NCBI RefSeq assembly: GCF_900198625.1
Contig: NZ_FZPK01000008.1
Location: forward strand, 1-64,000
From: Helicobacter rappini
GTDB taxonomy: Bacteria; Campylobacterota; Campylobacteria; Campylobacterales; Helicobacteraceae
DNA length: 64,000 nucleotides
Direction of reading: 5' to 3'
Shown here: piece by piece, positions 10,968 to 20,067 of the stretch
Position numbering within the stretch: the stretch's first letter is position 1
Layout: every line of letters begins with the position of its first letter
The notes under the pieces: model-generated
The model's database searches: none
Seen by the model: only the letters and a program-made list of their open reading frames with translations
What the model was told of the DNA's origin: nothing
Translations under genes and position numbers: made by a program

Positions 10968-11729
10968 TCAATACTCCAAATCCCTAAAAATCATAGGCAT
11001 GTTTTGTTTAAAGGCATTATTTTGTATGCGTTTGTGTAAGGATTTAGTCATATCTTTGCTGTATTGTGTAAGCTTTGTTATATCCCCTTTAGCTTTTTCA
11101 TAAGATTCTAAGAATGGGTCTATTTCATCATAGCTATATCCTAACTCATTTTCATCTGTTTGCCCTGCATATAGGTCAGCACTTGGGGCTTTATCTATAA
11201 TTTGTCTTGGAATCTCTAAGAGTTCTGCTAACATATAGATTTGTGTTTTATAGAGATTGCCTATTGGATTTATCGCACATGCTAAGTCGCCAAATATCGT
11301 GCCATAGCCTAGCATAATCTCTGTTTTATTGCTTGTGCCTATGACTAGTCGCTGCTCCATTTGTGCGATATGATAGAGTGTTGCCATACGCATTCTCGAG
11401 CAGAAATTACCACGAGATAGCCTTGTGTGATCCTTATAAAGATTACAAAATATAGAATCAAAATCTTTAATTGGCAAAATGGCATAATCTATCTTAAAAG
11501 ATTCACACAAAAGGATAGAATCTTCAATACTTTCCTTGCTAGAACTTGTTGATGGCATAAGCAAAGCCTTAGTATTACCACACAAAGCCTTATGACATAA
11601 AAGCGTAACAACCGCACTATCAATACCACCACTAAGCCCAATAACTACTTGCTTAAAGCCACGATTGCTAACTTCATTTTGTAAAAATGTGAATATAGAA
11701 TCTAGGGTATTTTGTGTAAGCTTTTGCAT
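10968..11729 (-). CDS. nadE: NH3-dependent NAD(+) synthetase
   Basis: Last step of NAD synthesis: amidation of nicotinic acid adenine dinucleotide using ATP and ammonia. The 253-residue length matches the ammonia-dependent form with no glutaminase domain. The N-terminal PP-loop GLSGGIDSAVV is at about residues 28-38, the GTSNKTE motif near residue 130 and the YAGQTDENELG segment near residue 187. It is divergently oriented from petA; the 197-base gap between them carries a Fur-like sequence and a petA-side -10 box. Confidence 0.94.
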   Translation of the reverse strand: MQKLTQNTLDSIFTFLQNEVSNRGFKQVVIGLSGGIDSAVVTLLCHKALCGNTKALLMPSTSSSKESIEDSILLCESFKIDYAILPIKDFDSIFCNLYKDHTRLSRGNFCSRMRMATLYHIAQMEQRLVIGTSNKTEIMLGYGTIFGDLACAINPIGNLYKTQIYMLAELLEIPRQIIDKAPSADLYAGQTDENELGYSYDEIDPFLESYEKAKGDITKLTQYSKDMTKSLHKRIQNNAFKQNMPMIFRDLEY

Positions 11730-11749
11730 GTAAATCCTTTATTGCAATA

Positions 11750-11768
11750 AATAATGAAAATGATTTTA
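11750..11768. promoter_or_regulatory. Fur-box-like 19-mer in the nadE-petA intergenic region
   Basis: The 19 bases match the classical GATAATGATAATCATTATC Fur consensus at 14 of 19 positions, aligned by eye. It lies 21 bases upstream of the nadE start and 50 bases upstream of the petA -10 box. In an AT-rich genome such matches arise by chance, so this is weak. Confidence 0.25.
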
Positions 11769-11817
11769 AGTTAAGAAATATGCCATTTTAACAATTTTTC
11801 TCAAATAAGTATGCGAA

Positions 11818-11823
11818 TATAAT
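11818..11823 (+). promoter_or_regulatory. Candidate -10 box for petABC
   Basis: TATAAT about 104 bases upstream of the petA start, on the strand of the operon. It is the only good hexamer in the nadE-petA gap. Confidence 0.4.
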
Positions 11824-11926
11824 ATTGCTTTAAGTGTTTTTTTATTAGAATATTAGAGTTTTTTTGCGTTTTTTCTACGCAAAGGCAAGAATTTGAGATT
11901 TGTTTATTTCTTTGAAGGAGAAGATA

Positions 11927-12442
11927 ATGGCTGATGTGAAAAGGCGAGATTTCCTTGGCATGGCACTTGGCGGTGTAGCTGGTGCTGGTGCTATCGCTGC
12001 ACTTGTTGCTATGAAAAAAACTTGGGATCCATTACCTAGCGTAGTTTCAGCTGGTTTTACCACCGTTGATGTTGCGGGTATGCAAGAGGGTGAGATACGC
12101 GATACGCAATGGCGTGGTAAGCCTGTATATATTATGAAAAAGAAGTCTGGCGATGAGATTTCACCTGCTAGAGATTTTGAGTTAGCTGGTGAGTATTATT
12201 GCATAGGTATTAAGATTTGCACGCATTTGGGCTGTATTCCAAACTGGAAAGCTAATGAGAATCTTTTTCATTGCCCATGCCATGGCGGACAATTCACAGG
12301 TGATGGTGTGAATATCGAGGGGACACCGCCACCTAGACCTTTTGACATTCCTCCTTTTGCGATTAAAGGCGATACGACTTTAATATTAGGTGAGAGTGGC
12401 ACAGAGTATGAAGCAATGCTAAAAGCTTCAGGTAATGCGTAA
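11927..12442 (+). CDS. petA: Ubiquinol-cytochrome c reductase Rieske iron-sulfur subunit
   Basis: The Rieske protein of the cytochrome bc1 complex, passing electrons from menaquinol or ubiquinol at the Qo site to the cytochrome c subunit. ATG at 11927 is preferred to one at 11900 because GAAGGAG precedes it and the protein then begins with a twin-arginine signal (KRRDFLGMALGG) that doubles as membrane anchor. The 171 residues contain both cluster ligands: CTHLGC at about residue 98 and CPCHGG at about residue 116. First gene of petABC, 9 bases before petB. Confidence 0.95.
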   Translation: MADVKRRDFLGMALGGVAGAGAIAALVAMKKTWDPLPSVVSAGFTTVDVAGMQEGEIRDTQWRGKPVYIMKKKSGDEISPARDFELAGEYYCIGIKICTHLGCIPNWKANENLFHCPCHGGQFTGDGVNIEGTPPPRPFDIPPFAIKGDTTLILGESGTEYEAMLKASGNA

Positions 12443-12451
12443 GGAGAATGT

Positions 12452-13684
12452 ATGGCACAAGTAAAAAAAGCGAAAAATCTAGCTGATTGGTTTGACCAAA
12501 GACTTGGGACTAATAAGCTTATTGAAGTAATGATGACAAAATATTGGATTCCAAAAAATATTAACTGGCTATGGGCTATGGGTGTGGTTTTAACCGCACT
12601 TTTTACCCTGCTTGTTGTAAGTGGAATCTTCTTGCTTATGTATTATAAGCCTGATGAAAATCTTGCCTATGATTCTGTAAATTATACGATTATGCAGGAA
12701 GTTGCATTTGGCTGGCTATGGCGACATATCCATGCTGTTGCGGCTAGTATGGTATTTGTGATTATCTACATTCACATGTTTGTGGCTATTTATTATGGCT
12801 CTTATAAGAATGGTCGTGAGATGATTTGGATTAGCGGTATGGTGCTTTTTGTTATCTTTTCTGCTGAAGCGTTTAGTGGCTATATGCTTCCATGGGGACA
12901 GATGAGCTATTGGGCGGCTGCGGTTATTACAAATCTTTTTGGTGGTATCCCTTTAATTGGTAGCGATGTTGTAGAATGGGTGCGTGGTAACTATGTCGTA
13001 GCAGATTCTACACTTACAAGATTCTTTATGCTACATGTGTTTTTATTGCCAGTAGTTATTATGGGTGCTATTGCTATGCACTTTTATGCGTTGAGAAAAC
13101 CGCATGTTAATAATCAAGAGGGTGAAGAAATCGACTTTGAAGCAGAAGCAGAAAAATACATGGCAGGAAATAAGAAAGAAGCTAAGGTTATCCGCTTTTG
13201 GCCTGATTTCTTATGTAAGGATATTTTTATCATATCGCTATTTATGATTCTATTCTTTGCCCTAGCTTGTTATCATTTTGATTTTGCTATGGATCCCATT
13301 AACTTTGAGCGTGCAAATCAGTTGGCAACACCAGCCCACATTTATCCAGAGTGGTATTTCTTATGGAGTTATGAAGTATTGCGTGGTATCTTCTTTAGTG
13401 CGAATCTTGGCTTAGTATTCTTTGGTATCGCACAAGTTGTATTCTTGCTACTTCCTTGGCTTGATAGAAGTAATGTTGTAAAACCTGCACATAAGCGACC
13501 CGGATTCCTTATATTCTTTATCTTACTTATCATTGACTTGATAGTGCTTACTGTATATGGGAAGTTGCCACCAGATGGTAATGCAAAATACATTGGCTTA
13601 GTTGCCTCTGTTAGCTTCCTTGTGTTGCTTTTTATCGTATTGCCTATGGTAACTATGGCAGAAAATAAAAAAGGCGGTGAATAA
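12452..13684 (+). CDS. petB: Ubiquinol-cytochrome c reductase cytochrome b subunit
   Basis: A 410-residue polytopic membrane protein holding the two b hemes and both quinone sites. Visible are the heme-ligand helices with RHIHAVAAS and HVFLLPVVIMGAIAMH, the Qo-site glycine-rich YMLPWGQMSYW segment, and the PEWYF motif (about residue 300), the family's PEWY. Eight to nine hydrophobic segments are seen, with a charged loop at about residues 215-245. Its stop overlaps the petC start (TAATG), so the two are translationally coupled. Confidence 0.96.
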   Translation: MAQVKKAKNLADWFDQRLGTNKLIEVMMTKYWIPKNINWLWAMGVVLTALFTLLVVSGIFLLMYYKPDENLAYDSVNYTIMQEVAFGWLWRHIHAVAASMVFVIIYIHMFVAIYYGSYKNGREMIWISGMVLFVIFSAEAFSGYMLPWGQMSYWAAAVITNLFGGIPLIGSDVVEWVRGNYVVADSTLTRFFMLHVFLLPVVIMGAIAMHFYALRKPHVNNQEGEEIDFEAEAEKYMAGNKKEAKVIRFWPDFLCKDIFIISLFMILFFALACYHFDFAMDPINFERANQLATPAHIYPEWYFLWSYEVLRGIFFSANLGLVFFGIAQVVFLLLPWLDRSNVVKPAHKRPGFLIFFILLIIDLIVLTVYGKLPPDGNAKYIGLVASVSFLVLLFIVLPMVTMAENKKGGE

Positions 13685-15147
13685 TGAGAGAGTTTAAGAT
13701 ATTTATTATAGTTGCCTTTATTATAGGCGTTATGTATTATGGCGTTGAGCCTTTAGCACACCATGCAATGCACCCGCCCACTGCGGCTAGTGATTATGCT
13801 TTTAAAGATTTAGAAAAGCTTGGTAATATAGATGTAGCAAATGGTAATGTTGAGAATGGTAAAAGTGTATTTGCAGCACAATGTACGAGCTGTCATACTC
13901 TTAATTCACAACCAGATGCAGAACTTAATATAAGAAATCCAAAGACTTTACAGCTAGTAGGCGAAGGCGGTGTATTGCCCCCTGATTTATCAAATGCAGG
14001 GCTTATTTATGATTCTACTTATCTAGCACATTTTATTAAAGACCCAGTGCGTGCTACACGCTTGGAATCTAAGTTTGCAGTTTCATGCGATGGCTTAGAG
14101 AATGAAGCGCTCGAGAAATGCGACGCATCTAATGAAGGTAAAGAATCTTATCCTATGAATGCGTTTAATGGTGCGATAAGTGATACTGAAATCGCTGATG
14201 TTGTAGCCTATCTTAAGTCGATCGCACCTAAAAGCTTGAGCGATAAAGAAGTGTTTGTAGAAGCATGTAGCAGGTGTCATAGCGCTGTGTATGATAAGAA
14301 TCAATATGATTCTATGTTTTTTGCTAACCATAACGCAAAGATAGAATCTCTTATTAAACAAGGTGAAGGCAAAGAAGAAGCAGATTTCATAGAATCTCTT
14401 AATGATGAAGACAAAGCGTTTATGAGTGCCCTGCTTGGTATGGCTAAGGCAAAAGAAAAGAAAGATATGAGTGAAGACCAGCTTAATGATGAAAATGACG
14501 CTATCAACGCGAAGACTTTTGAAGACTTTGGTGGTGCTTTAAGTGTGCTTAACGCTTCACTTTTAGAATCTAGCTTTAATAAAGCAGGGCTTCATGCAGC
14601 AACAGATTCTGAAATGATTAAGGCGTATTTAGGTAATACACCACCTGATTTATCCATGATGATTAGGGCAAAAGGTCGCACAGAGTTAGCCGCATTTATT
14701 AATAATCCGCAAAAAGTGCCTTTGATTGACATTCAACAAGCAGTTATTAATAAATTGGTAAAAAATAAGCAAGATGAAGAGAAAGCTGCATTGCCTGCTG
14801 ATTTAAGTGAGAATGACAGAAAAGCAAAAATCAAAGAGATAAATGCTAGAGATGCAGTTTATTATGGTATTAAATTGCCTGAAAATTCTATGAAAGATTC
14901 ATGGCAAAGCAGTGATGATTACACAAATATGGCAAAAGATATGGGTGTAATGCCACAAGGTAAGGCAATGCCTAGAGTAGGTCTTACAAAAGAGGCGGAA
15001 ACACAAGTTATAAACTACCTTGAGACAATCGGCGATAGCAAAAAAGCTCAAAGAGATTCTCTTGGATTGTGGATCATTGGCTTCTTTGTATTACTCTCAG
15101 CCCTTGCATATATGTGGAAAAGCAAGATTTGGAGAGACTTACACTAA
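13684..15147 (+). CDS. petC: Di-heme cytochrome c subunit of the bc1 complex
   Basis: Electron-accepting cytochrome subunit of the epsilon-type bc1 complex. Two CxxCH heme sites are seen, CTSCH at residues 67-71 and CSRCH at residues 195-199. There is an N-terminal uncleaved signal/anchor (about 5-22) and a C-terminal membrane helix (about 462-480). At 487 residues it is clearly longer than the 285-residue Helicobacter pylori homologue; the extra length is a charged, Lys/Glu-rich helical region after the second heme (about residues 200-400). The mono-heme c1 of mitochondria is unrelated in layout. A dyad hairpin follows 33 bases after the stop. Confidence 0.9.
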   Translation: MREFKIFIIVAFIIGVMYYGVEPLAHHAMHPPTAASDYAFKDLEKLGNIDVANGNVENGKSVFAAQCTSCHTLNSQPDAELNIRNPKTLQLVGEGGVLPPDLSNAGLIYDSTYLAHFIKDPVRATRLESKFAVSCDGLENEALEKCDASNEGKESYPMNAFNGAISDTEIADVVAYLKSIAPKSLSDKEVFVEACSRCHSAVYDKNQYDSMFFANHNAKIESLIKQGEGKEEADFIESLNDEDKAFMSALLGMAKAKEKKDMSEDQLNDENDAINAKTFEDFGGALSVLNASLLESSFNKAGLHAATDSEMIKAYLGNTPPDLSMMIRAKGRTELAAFINNPQKVPLIDIQQAVINKLVKNKQDEEKAALPADLSENDRKAKIKEINARDAVYYGIKLPENSMKDSWQSSDDYTNMAKDMGVMPQGKAMPRVGLTKEAETQVINYLETIGDSKKAQRDSLGLWIIGFFVLLSALAYMWKSKIWRDLH

Positions 15148-15180
15148 TTAAGATTCTATCCAACTAATCCCTACTTAAGT

Positions 15181-15201
15181 CTAAGGCTATAATAGCCTTA
15201 G
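15181..15201. terminator. Perfect 9-bp dyad between petC and rdgB
   Basis: CTAAGGCTA, loop TAA, TAGCCTTAG. It lies 34 bases after the petC stop and 16 bases before the rdgB start. No strong T run follows directly (CTTTTT appears after 10 bases), so it could be a weak terminator for petABC or an mRNA-processing or stability element. Confidence 0.5.
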
Positions 15202-15216
15202 CAAGGAACACTTTTT

Positions 15217-15951
15217 ATGAATACCCCATACATAATCTTAGCTACAAATAATAAGCATAAACAACAAGAATTTAAACATGCCTTAAACACAGAGATTCTA
15301 ACCCCAAACGATTTGGGTATATTAGACTTTGATCCTATTGAGTGCGGAGAGACATTTGAAGCAAACGCAATGATTAAAGCAGAAGCACTCTATCACATAC
15401 TACAAACACATGCAAATATACCCCAACACTACATTGTTATCGCTGATGATAGCGGACTATGCGTAGAAGCACTACAAGGGTTGCCCGGTATATTCTCTGC
15501 ACGATATGCACATATGCAAAATGGCAATACAGAATGTGGAAACTCAAGTGATGTGGATAATAGAGAAGCCCTAAAAGCTGCATTAAAAGAGCATGGAATC
15601 TGGGGTAGCAAAGCCTATTTTCAATGTAGCATTGCCTACATTATACATGATGAAGCAAAGCAAAAAAATATACAAAATGTTGTCAGCGGACAATGTCATG
15701 GCATTGTAGCGATTAAAGAGAGCGGAACGCATGGATTTGGATATGATTCTATGTTTTATAGAGATTTCTCACAAGATGAGATTCTAATACTTGACTTCAC
15801 ATTGCCTACCAATAACGCTAATAACAAAATAACAATTTTAGAATCTTTGCAACACTCCCTTGCCACACTCCCATTAGAAGAAAAAACAAAGATTTCACAC
15901 CGCGGACAAGCTATACAATCCTTATTAAAAGCATTTTTGGCGTATTTTTAG
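15217..15951 (+). CDS. rdgB: RdgB/HAM1-family dITP/XTP pyrophosphatase
   Basis: House-cleaning enzyme that hydrolyses dITP, XTP and ITP to the monophosphate so that deaminated purines stay out of DNA and RNA. The N-terminus ATNNKHKQQEF (residues 8-18) is the triphosphate-binding start, VIADDSGLCVEAL holds the metal-binding Asp pair, LPGIFSARYA follows, and GFGYDSMFY and ISHRGQA are the C-terminal family motifs. At 244 residues it is about 40 longer than usual, with inserts around residues 105-115 and 195-215. AAGGA precedes the ATG. Confidence 0.93.
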   Translation: MNTPYIILATNNKHKQQEFKHALNTEILTPNDLGILDFDPIECGETFEANAMIKAEALYHILQTHANIPQHYIVIADDSGLCVEALQGLPGIFSARYAHMQNGNTECGNSSDVDNREALKAALKEHGIWGSKAYFQCSIAYIIHDEAKQKNIQNVVSGQCHGIVAIKESGTHGFGYDSMFYRDFSQDEILILDFTLPTNNANNKITILESLQHSLATLPLEEKTKISHRGQAIQSLLKAFLAYF

Positions 15952-16120
15952 TAGATTATACCTTATTCTTAAACTTTAAGTAGGTTGTCGAATTTGGGAT
16001 ATATTTTCTAGATTTTAAGATACATATTCAACAATTGACGACAATAAAATTGAGTGCAGTTCTTGTGGTGAAAGTTTCGTCTAATATGTAGCTATAAAAT
16101 ACACAAAGACACAATGTAGC

Positions 16121-17197
16121 CTATCCAAGCACAACAGCCCTGCCTTGCTTTACCACTACTAAGTCTTCAATACGCACACCAAAGGTTTGCGGGATATAGA
16201 TTCCGGGTTCAATAGAAAAAACCATGCCATCTTCAATGATTGTTTCAGAGCGGCGAGAGATAAAGGGCATCTCATGTATATCTAGCCCTATGCCATGCCC
16301 TGTGCTATGTGTGAAATACTTACCATAGCCACCTTTTTCAATAATATCTCTTGCGATAGAATCTATCTCTTTGCCACTCATACCAGAGCGAAGATTCTCA
16401 ATCGTAGTTATTTGTGCTTTTTTGACAAGATCATAAATCTTTTGCTTTTCATGTATGCTTAGTCTATCCTTATTTGTGCTTTCATCTAAAACCATAAAAT
16501 CTTGGTCTTTTTGAAAAATTATAGAATCATCAAAGAAAAGTGCGGTGCGAGTGCAATCGGCACAATACCTTTTATACTTCAATCCGCAATCAAGCAAAAG
16601 TGTATCGCCATTTTGTAAAAAAGTCGTATCGCTTGGCAGGGCATGTGGCTTTGCTGCATTACCTTCAATACCTACAATTGGCTCAAAGCTTAGTGGATAC
16701 TGCCCATAGTTACTCAAAGTATCAGCGATTTTATACCATAAAAATTTCTCACTTTTTGCCTTGCCTTGTTTTGATACATATTCCCCAAACGCATGTATTG
16801 CTTGTAAGTTTAGAATCTGTGCTTGTTGTAGAATCTTAAGTTCTTCATCACTTTTTTTCATACGCATGATTTGTGTGAAGTTTGGCATGGGTGCAAGTGA
16901 TACAATATCTTTTAAGTTATGATATTCTTCCACACACATACGCATAGGATCAAAGCTAAGATTCTTAATATTGTGCTGTGTGATTTGCCTTTTTGCTTCT
17001 GCTAAAAGATCGCTAGATTCAATAATCTCTAATGCGATATTTTTCTTACATAATTCATTTGCCTCTGTGCTGTAACGCGCATCTGTTATAAACTTAAACT
17101 CACTGCCAAAACGCATAAGAATGGCATTATCCGCACTATAACCACATAGATAATACATAATACTTTCATCGCGAGTGATAAAATCTTTTACTTCCAT
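16121..17197 (-). CDS. pepQ: M24-family metallopeptidase (Xaa-Pro aminopeptidase/dipeptidase type)
   Basis: Cytoplasmic peptidase expected to cleave X-Pro bonds with two metal ions. The 358 residues comprise an N-terminal creatinase-like domain (about 1-115) and the pita-bread catalytic domain. Metal ligands are visible as LLLDCG and CADCTRT (two Asp), TGHGIGLDIHE (His), FSIEPGIY (Glu) and RIEDLVVV (Glu). Its size matches the single proline-peptidase homologue known in Helicobacter pylori. It ends 8 bases after the transporter gene start region on the same strand, suggesting co-transcription. The substrate is inferred from family. Confidence 0.85.
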   Translation of the reverse strand: MEVKDFITRDESIMYYLCGYSADNAILMRFGSEFKFITDARYSTEANELCKKNIALEIIESSDLLAEAKRQITQHNIKNLSFDPMRMCVEEYHNLKDIVSLAPMPNFTQIMRMKKSDEELKILQQAQILNLQAIHAFGEYVSKQGKAKSEKFLWYKIADTLSNYGQYPLSFEPIVGIEGNAAKPHALPSDTTFLQNGDTLLLDCGLKYKRYCADCTRTALFFDDSIIFQKDQDFMVLDESTNKDRLSIHEKQKIYDLVKKAQITTIENLRSGMSGKEIDSIARDIIEKGGYGKYFTHSTGHGIGLDIHEMPFISRRSETIIEDGMVFSIEPGIYIPQTFGVRIEDLVVVKQGRAVVLG

Positions 17198-17205
17198 ACA
17201 TATCC

Positions 17206-18555
17206 CTAGAATCTTTGAATACGATTAATAAAAATCACAATAACCATTAAAGGTGCTAATACACGCAAACTATACAGCCAAAAGTAAAAGGCAAAATCGC
17301 TTTTAAGATAGCCTTTAGTCCATTCACGCAATTTATCCTTTGATACAAAATAGCCAATAAATAAAGAGCTAAAGAAACTCCCCCAAGTAAGTAGCATATT
17401 CGCACTTATCCAATCAATCCAATCAAATAGATTCTTCTCAAAGAAAGTAAGAGTTGCTTGATAATTCGTATTCATCGATAAAATCACAATAATACCTACT
17501 AAAAATATACCAAGGCTCACCACATAAGTAAGAGTTGCACGACTATACTTTGTCTTATCAGTAAGATATTTTATACATGGCTCAAGCAAGGACACGGTAG
17601 AAGACAATCCAGCAAATAATAGCCCAATCATAAATAACGCACACAAAAATCCCCCAAGCGCGCCAAGATGCCCAAACATAACAGGCAATACAATAAAGAT
17701 TAGCCCCGGACCACCAGCTACATCCGCCTTGCTACCATAGGCAAATACAAATGTAAATATCATAAGCCCCGCAACAATGGAAATGATAATACCCGGGATA
17801 ACAATCCATAATGCACTTGCAAAAAGATTCTGATTTCTATTCACATGTGATGAATAAGTGATGATTGTCCCAGCCCCAAGTGAGAGAGAGAAAAAGACCT
17901 GTCCCATAGCATCAATAATGGTATTTGAAGTGAGTTTTGAAAAATCAGGCTTAAACATAAACTCCACACTCTCACCAAAGCTAGGCAAACTCATCGCATA
18001 AAAAAGCAATCCAAAAAAGATAATAAAAAGCAGGGGCATTAATACATAGTTTAATCTCTCAATACTCTTAATCCCATACACAATGCTATATGCAGTAACC
18101 GCTAGAATGATAGCAAAACAGAGAATCTGATAGGAAATCTGTTCTGTATGTGAGCTAAAAGTCTCAAAGATAGCCTTGCTTTGTGCAAAATCTGCGGGTA
18201 GATTAAAGCTAACAGATACAAGATAGTATAAAACCCAGCCTAGCACCGCACAATAAAATGTCAAAATAAAAGGACCAGCAAATAAAGTAATGCCCACAAA
18301 ACGCCATGAAGTCTTAGGATTTTGCGTAATCTCTTTAAAACTATCAGGCACATTTTTTCTGCCTTGCTGCCCTACAAGCATTTCTGCTACAAGCATAGCT
18401 ACACCCACAAACAAGGCAATACCTAAGAAAAGCAACACAAACGCCCCGCCACCATTCATACCCGCAGTTGTAGGAAACCGCCAAATATGCCCTAAGCCAA
18501 TAGAGCTACCAAGTGCTGCCAAAATAAATCCAATCTTTCCAAAATCTTTTTGCAT
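17206..18555 (-). CDS. Sodium- and chloride-dependent transporter (neurotransmitter:sodium symporter family)
   Basis: A 449-residue inner-membrane protein with 11-12 hydrophobic helices. The N-terminal helix GSSIGLGHIWRFPTTAGMNG is the hallmark unwound TM1 of the LeuT/SNF fold that binds Na+ and substrate. GGPGLIFIVLPVMFG and the TM8-like region also fit. Members in bacteria mostly import amino acids with Na+; the substrate here cannot be read. Helicobacter pylori has two adjacent copies of this family, here there is one. The M24 peptidase gene starts 8 bases after its stop on the same strand. Confidence 0.9.
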   Translation of the reverse strand: MQKDFGKIGFILAALGSSIGLGHIWRFPTTAGMNGGGAFVLLFLGIALFVGVAMLVAEMLVGQQGRKNVPDSFKEITQNPKTSWRFVGITLFAGPFILTFYCAVLGWVLYYLVSVSFNLPADFAQSKAIFETFSSHTEQISYQILCFAIILAVTAYSIVYGIKSIERLNYVLMPLLFIIFFGLLFYAMSLPSFGESVEFMFKPDFSKLTSNTIIDAMGQVFFSLSLGAGTIITYSSHVNRNQNLFASALWIVIPGIIISIVAGLMIFTFVFAYGSKADVAGGPGLIFIVLPVMFGHLGALGGFLCALFMIGLLFAGLSSTVSLLEPCIKYLTDKTKYSRATLTYVVSLGIFLVGIIVILSMNTNYQATLTFFEKNLFDWIDWISANMLLTWGSFFSSLFIGYFVSKDKLREWTKGYLKSDFAFYFWLYSLRVLAPLMVIVIFINRIQRF

Positions 18556-18784
18556 TCAGTTCCTTATGCGTAATTTTTGCAATAAGTTTTTATTCTAGCA
18601 AACTTTTATAGTTTTTTTACTTTTTTATGGGTTTTAATGCGTAGATTCTGTATTGGCAAATCTCATATATTTGAATTTATGATTTTAATGGCATATTGCC
18701 TTTTAGAATACCTTGTTGTGATTGCACTTAATGGTCTTATACACAAAACTTGTTGCAAAGCCATTAAAACATGTCTAATCATAT

Positions 18785-19954
18785 CTAATCAATCACATGA
18801 CTTACAAATTTTGAATAATTATCAATAATTTCACTGCCTTTCCTAAAGCCTAAGCCACATGCTTCATACGCAAAAAATACATTTGCTTGATAAAATGAGC
18901 CATTATGCGTATTAAGTGGATAAAACTCTTGATAGATTGCCTTGTGATTAGCGTATTCCCCGTCTTTTGAGCTGATAGGCTTACCATTTGCATCTAGAAT
19001 GCTGACATTTGCCCCTTCTCTACCAAAGGCATGTTTTTTAACCTGCTTTTTATTGAGTGGGTTATAACTTGTCTCAAGTAATAGTGGGTGATTTGGATAC
19101 AAATCCCATAGAATCTTTAAAATGCGTTTGCTTTGAAAAAGGATAGTGTAAGCTGGATTTAGAAAAATCGCTTTTTGATTTGCCATAATATCATTGATAA
19201 TCAAGGCTAGTTCTGGCTCATCAATGCTGATATTCTCCCATGGGATAAACTTAAACCAAAATTCAAAGTTTGTATCATTATAAAAGATTCCATCAGTAGG
19301 GCTTAGCTGCACTTCATCAACATAGCAAAAATCTGTATGCAAACCCGCATCATGTGCCATATCTTGCAAGAATCTAATAGTCTTTTCTTCTTCATCACTA
19401 CCGCGGATACTTGAGAATAGAATCTTCCAGCCCTCATATATCTCATGGAAATTACTCACATCATCGCTCAATGTAATAAGGCGTTGAAAATTTTGTGAAA
19501 TTGCTGTATAGATATTATTAAATTGCGCATCGCTATCATAGCCATTCGCCTTTAAAAGCGCGTATTGCACTGCTGCACTTTCATACAGCATGGTCGGCGT
19601 ATCAGCATTAAACTCTAAAAGCTTAATAGGGCTACCATCAAGCCCACCAGCTAAGTCAAATCGACCATAAATATGCCAATGCACATCTTCTTCAAAACTC
19701 TGCACGATTGTATCAATGAGTGAGTTTGGTATATCAAGATCATAGAAAAGATTATTTTCAATGACATAACCTGCCGCTTCCACATACATATCATATAGCT
19801 CATTACACGCTTCATAATAGGCATCAGCTTCTGCTTCACTTACATGTATGAGCTCATTGCTAATGTAATCTGTGTTATCGGGGTCTGTGTGCCAAAGTAG
19901 TCCCATGTGTTCAAATTCTTGCTTATTAAAAGGCTTTAGTGTGGTAATACGCAT
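18785..19954 (-). CDS. Glutathionylspermidine-synthase-like ATP-grasp protein
   Basis: A 389-residue protein resembling the C-terminal synthetase half of glutathionylspermidine synthase and the YgiC/YjfC proteins. It has HWHIYGRFDLAG and LLEFNADTPTMLYE (substrate and ATP-Mg region), ILWDLYPNHPLLL, and KKHAFGREGANVSI (glycine-rich ATP-grasp loop). The family forms amide bonds between a carboxylate and an amine, but the natural substrate of these stand-alone proteins is not established. It is monocistronic, flanked by gaps of 229 and 113 bases without other genes. Confidence 0.85.
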   Translation of the reverse strand: MRITTLKPFNKQEFEHMGLLWHTDPDNTDYISNELIHVSEAEADAYYEACNELYDMYVEAAGYVIENNLFYDLDIPNSLIDTIVQSFEEDVHWHIYGRFDLAGGLDGSPIKLLEFNADTPTMLYESAAVQYALLKANGYDSDAQFNNIYTAISQNFQRLITLSDDVSNFHEIYEGWKILFSSIRGSDEEEKTIRFLQDMAHDAGLHTDFCYVDEVQLSPTDGIFYNDTNFEFWFKFIPWENISIDEPELALIINDIMANQKAIFLNPAYTILFQSKRILKILWDLYPNHPLLLETSYNPLNKKQVKKHAFGREGANVSILDANGKPISSKDGEYANHKAIYQEFYPLNTHNGSFYQANVFFAYEACGLGFRKGSEIIDNYSKFVSHVID

Positions 19955-20067
19955 ATCTATCCTTTGTGAGTAAAATGTCTGCTATTATAGCAAGCTTGCA
20001 TAAATATGGCGTTTAAGTGCGTCTAGCTTATAAGCTAGAATTATCAAAGAAATTCATTTTTTAAAGA

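Noticed and set aside
15952..16120. Short zinc-ribbon-like peptide (IECSSCGESFV) in the rdgB to M24 peptidase gap
   Set aside because: Only about 22 codons between stops, no start codon; too short to call even as a remnant.
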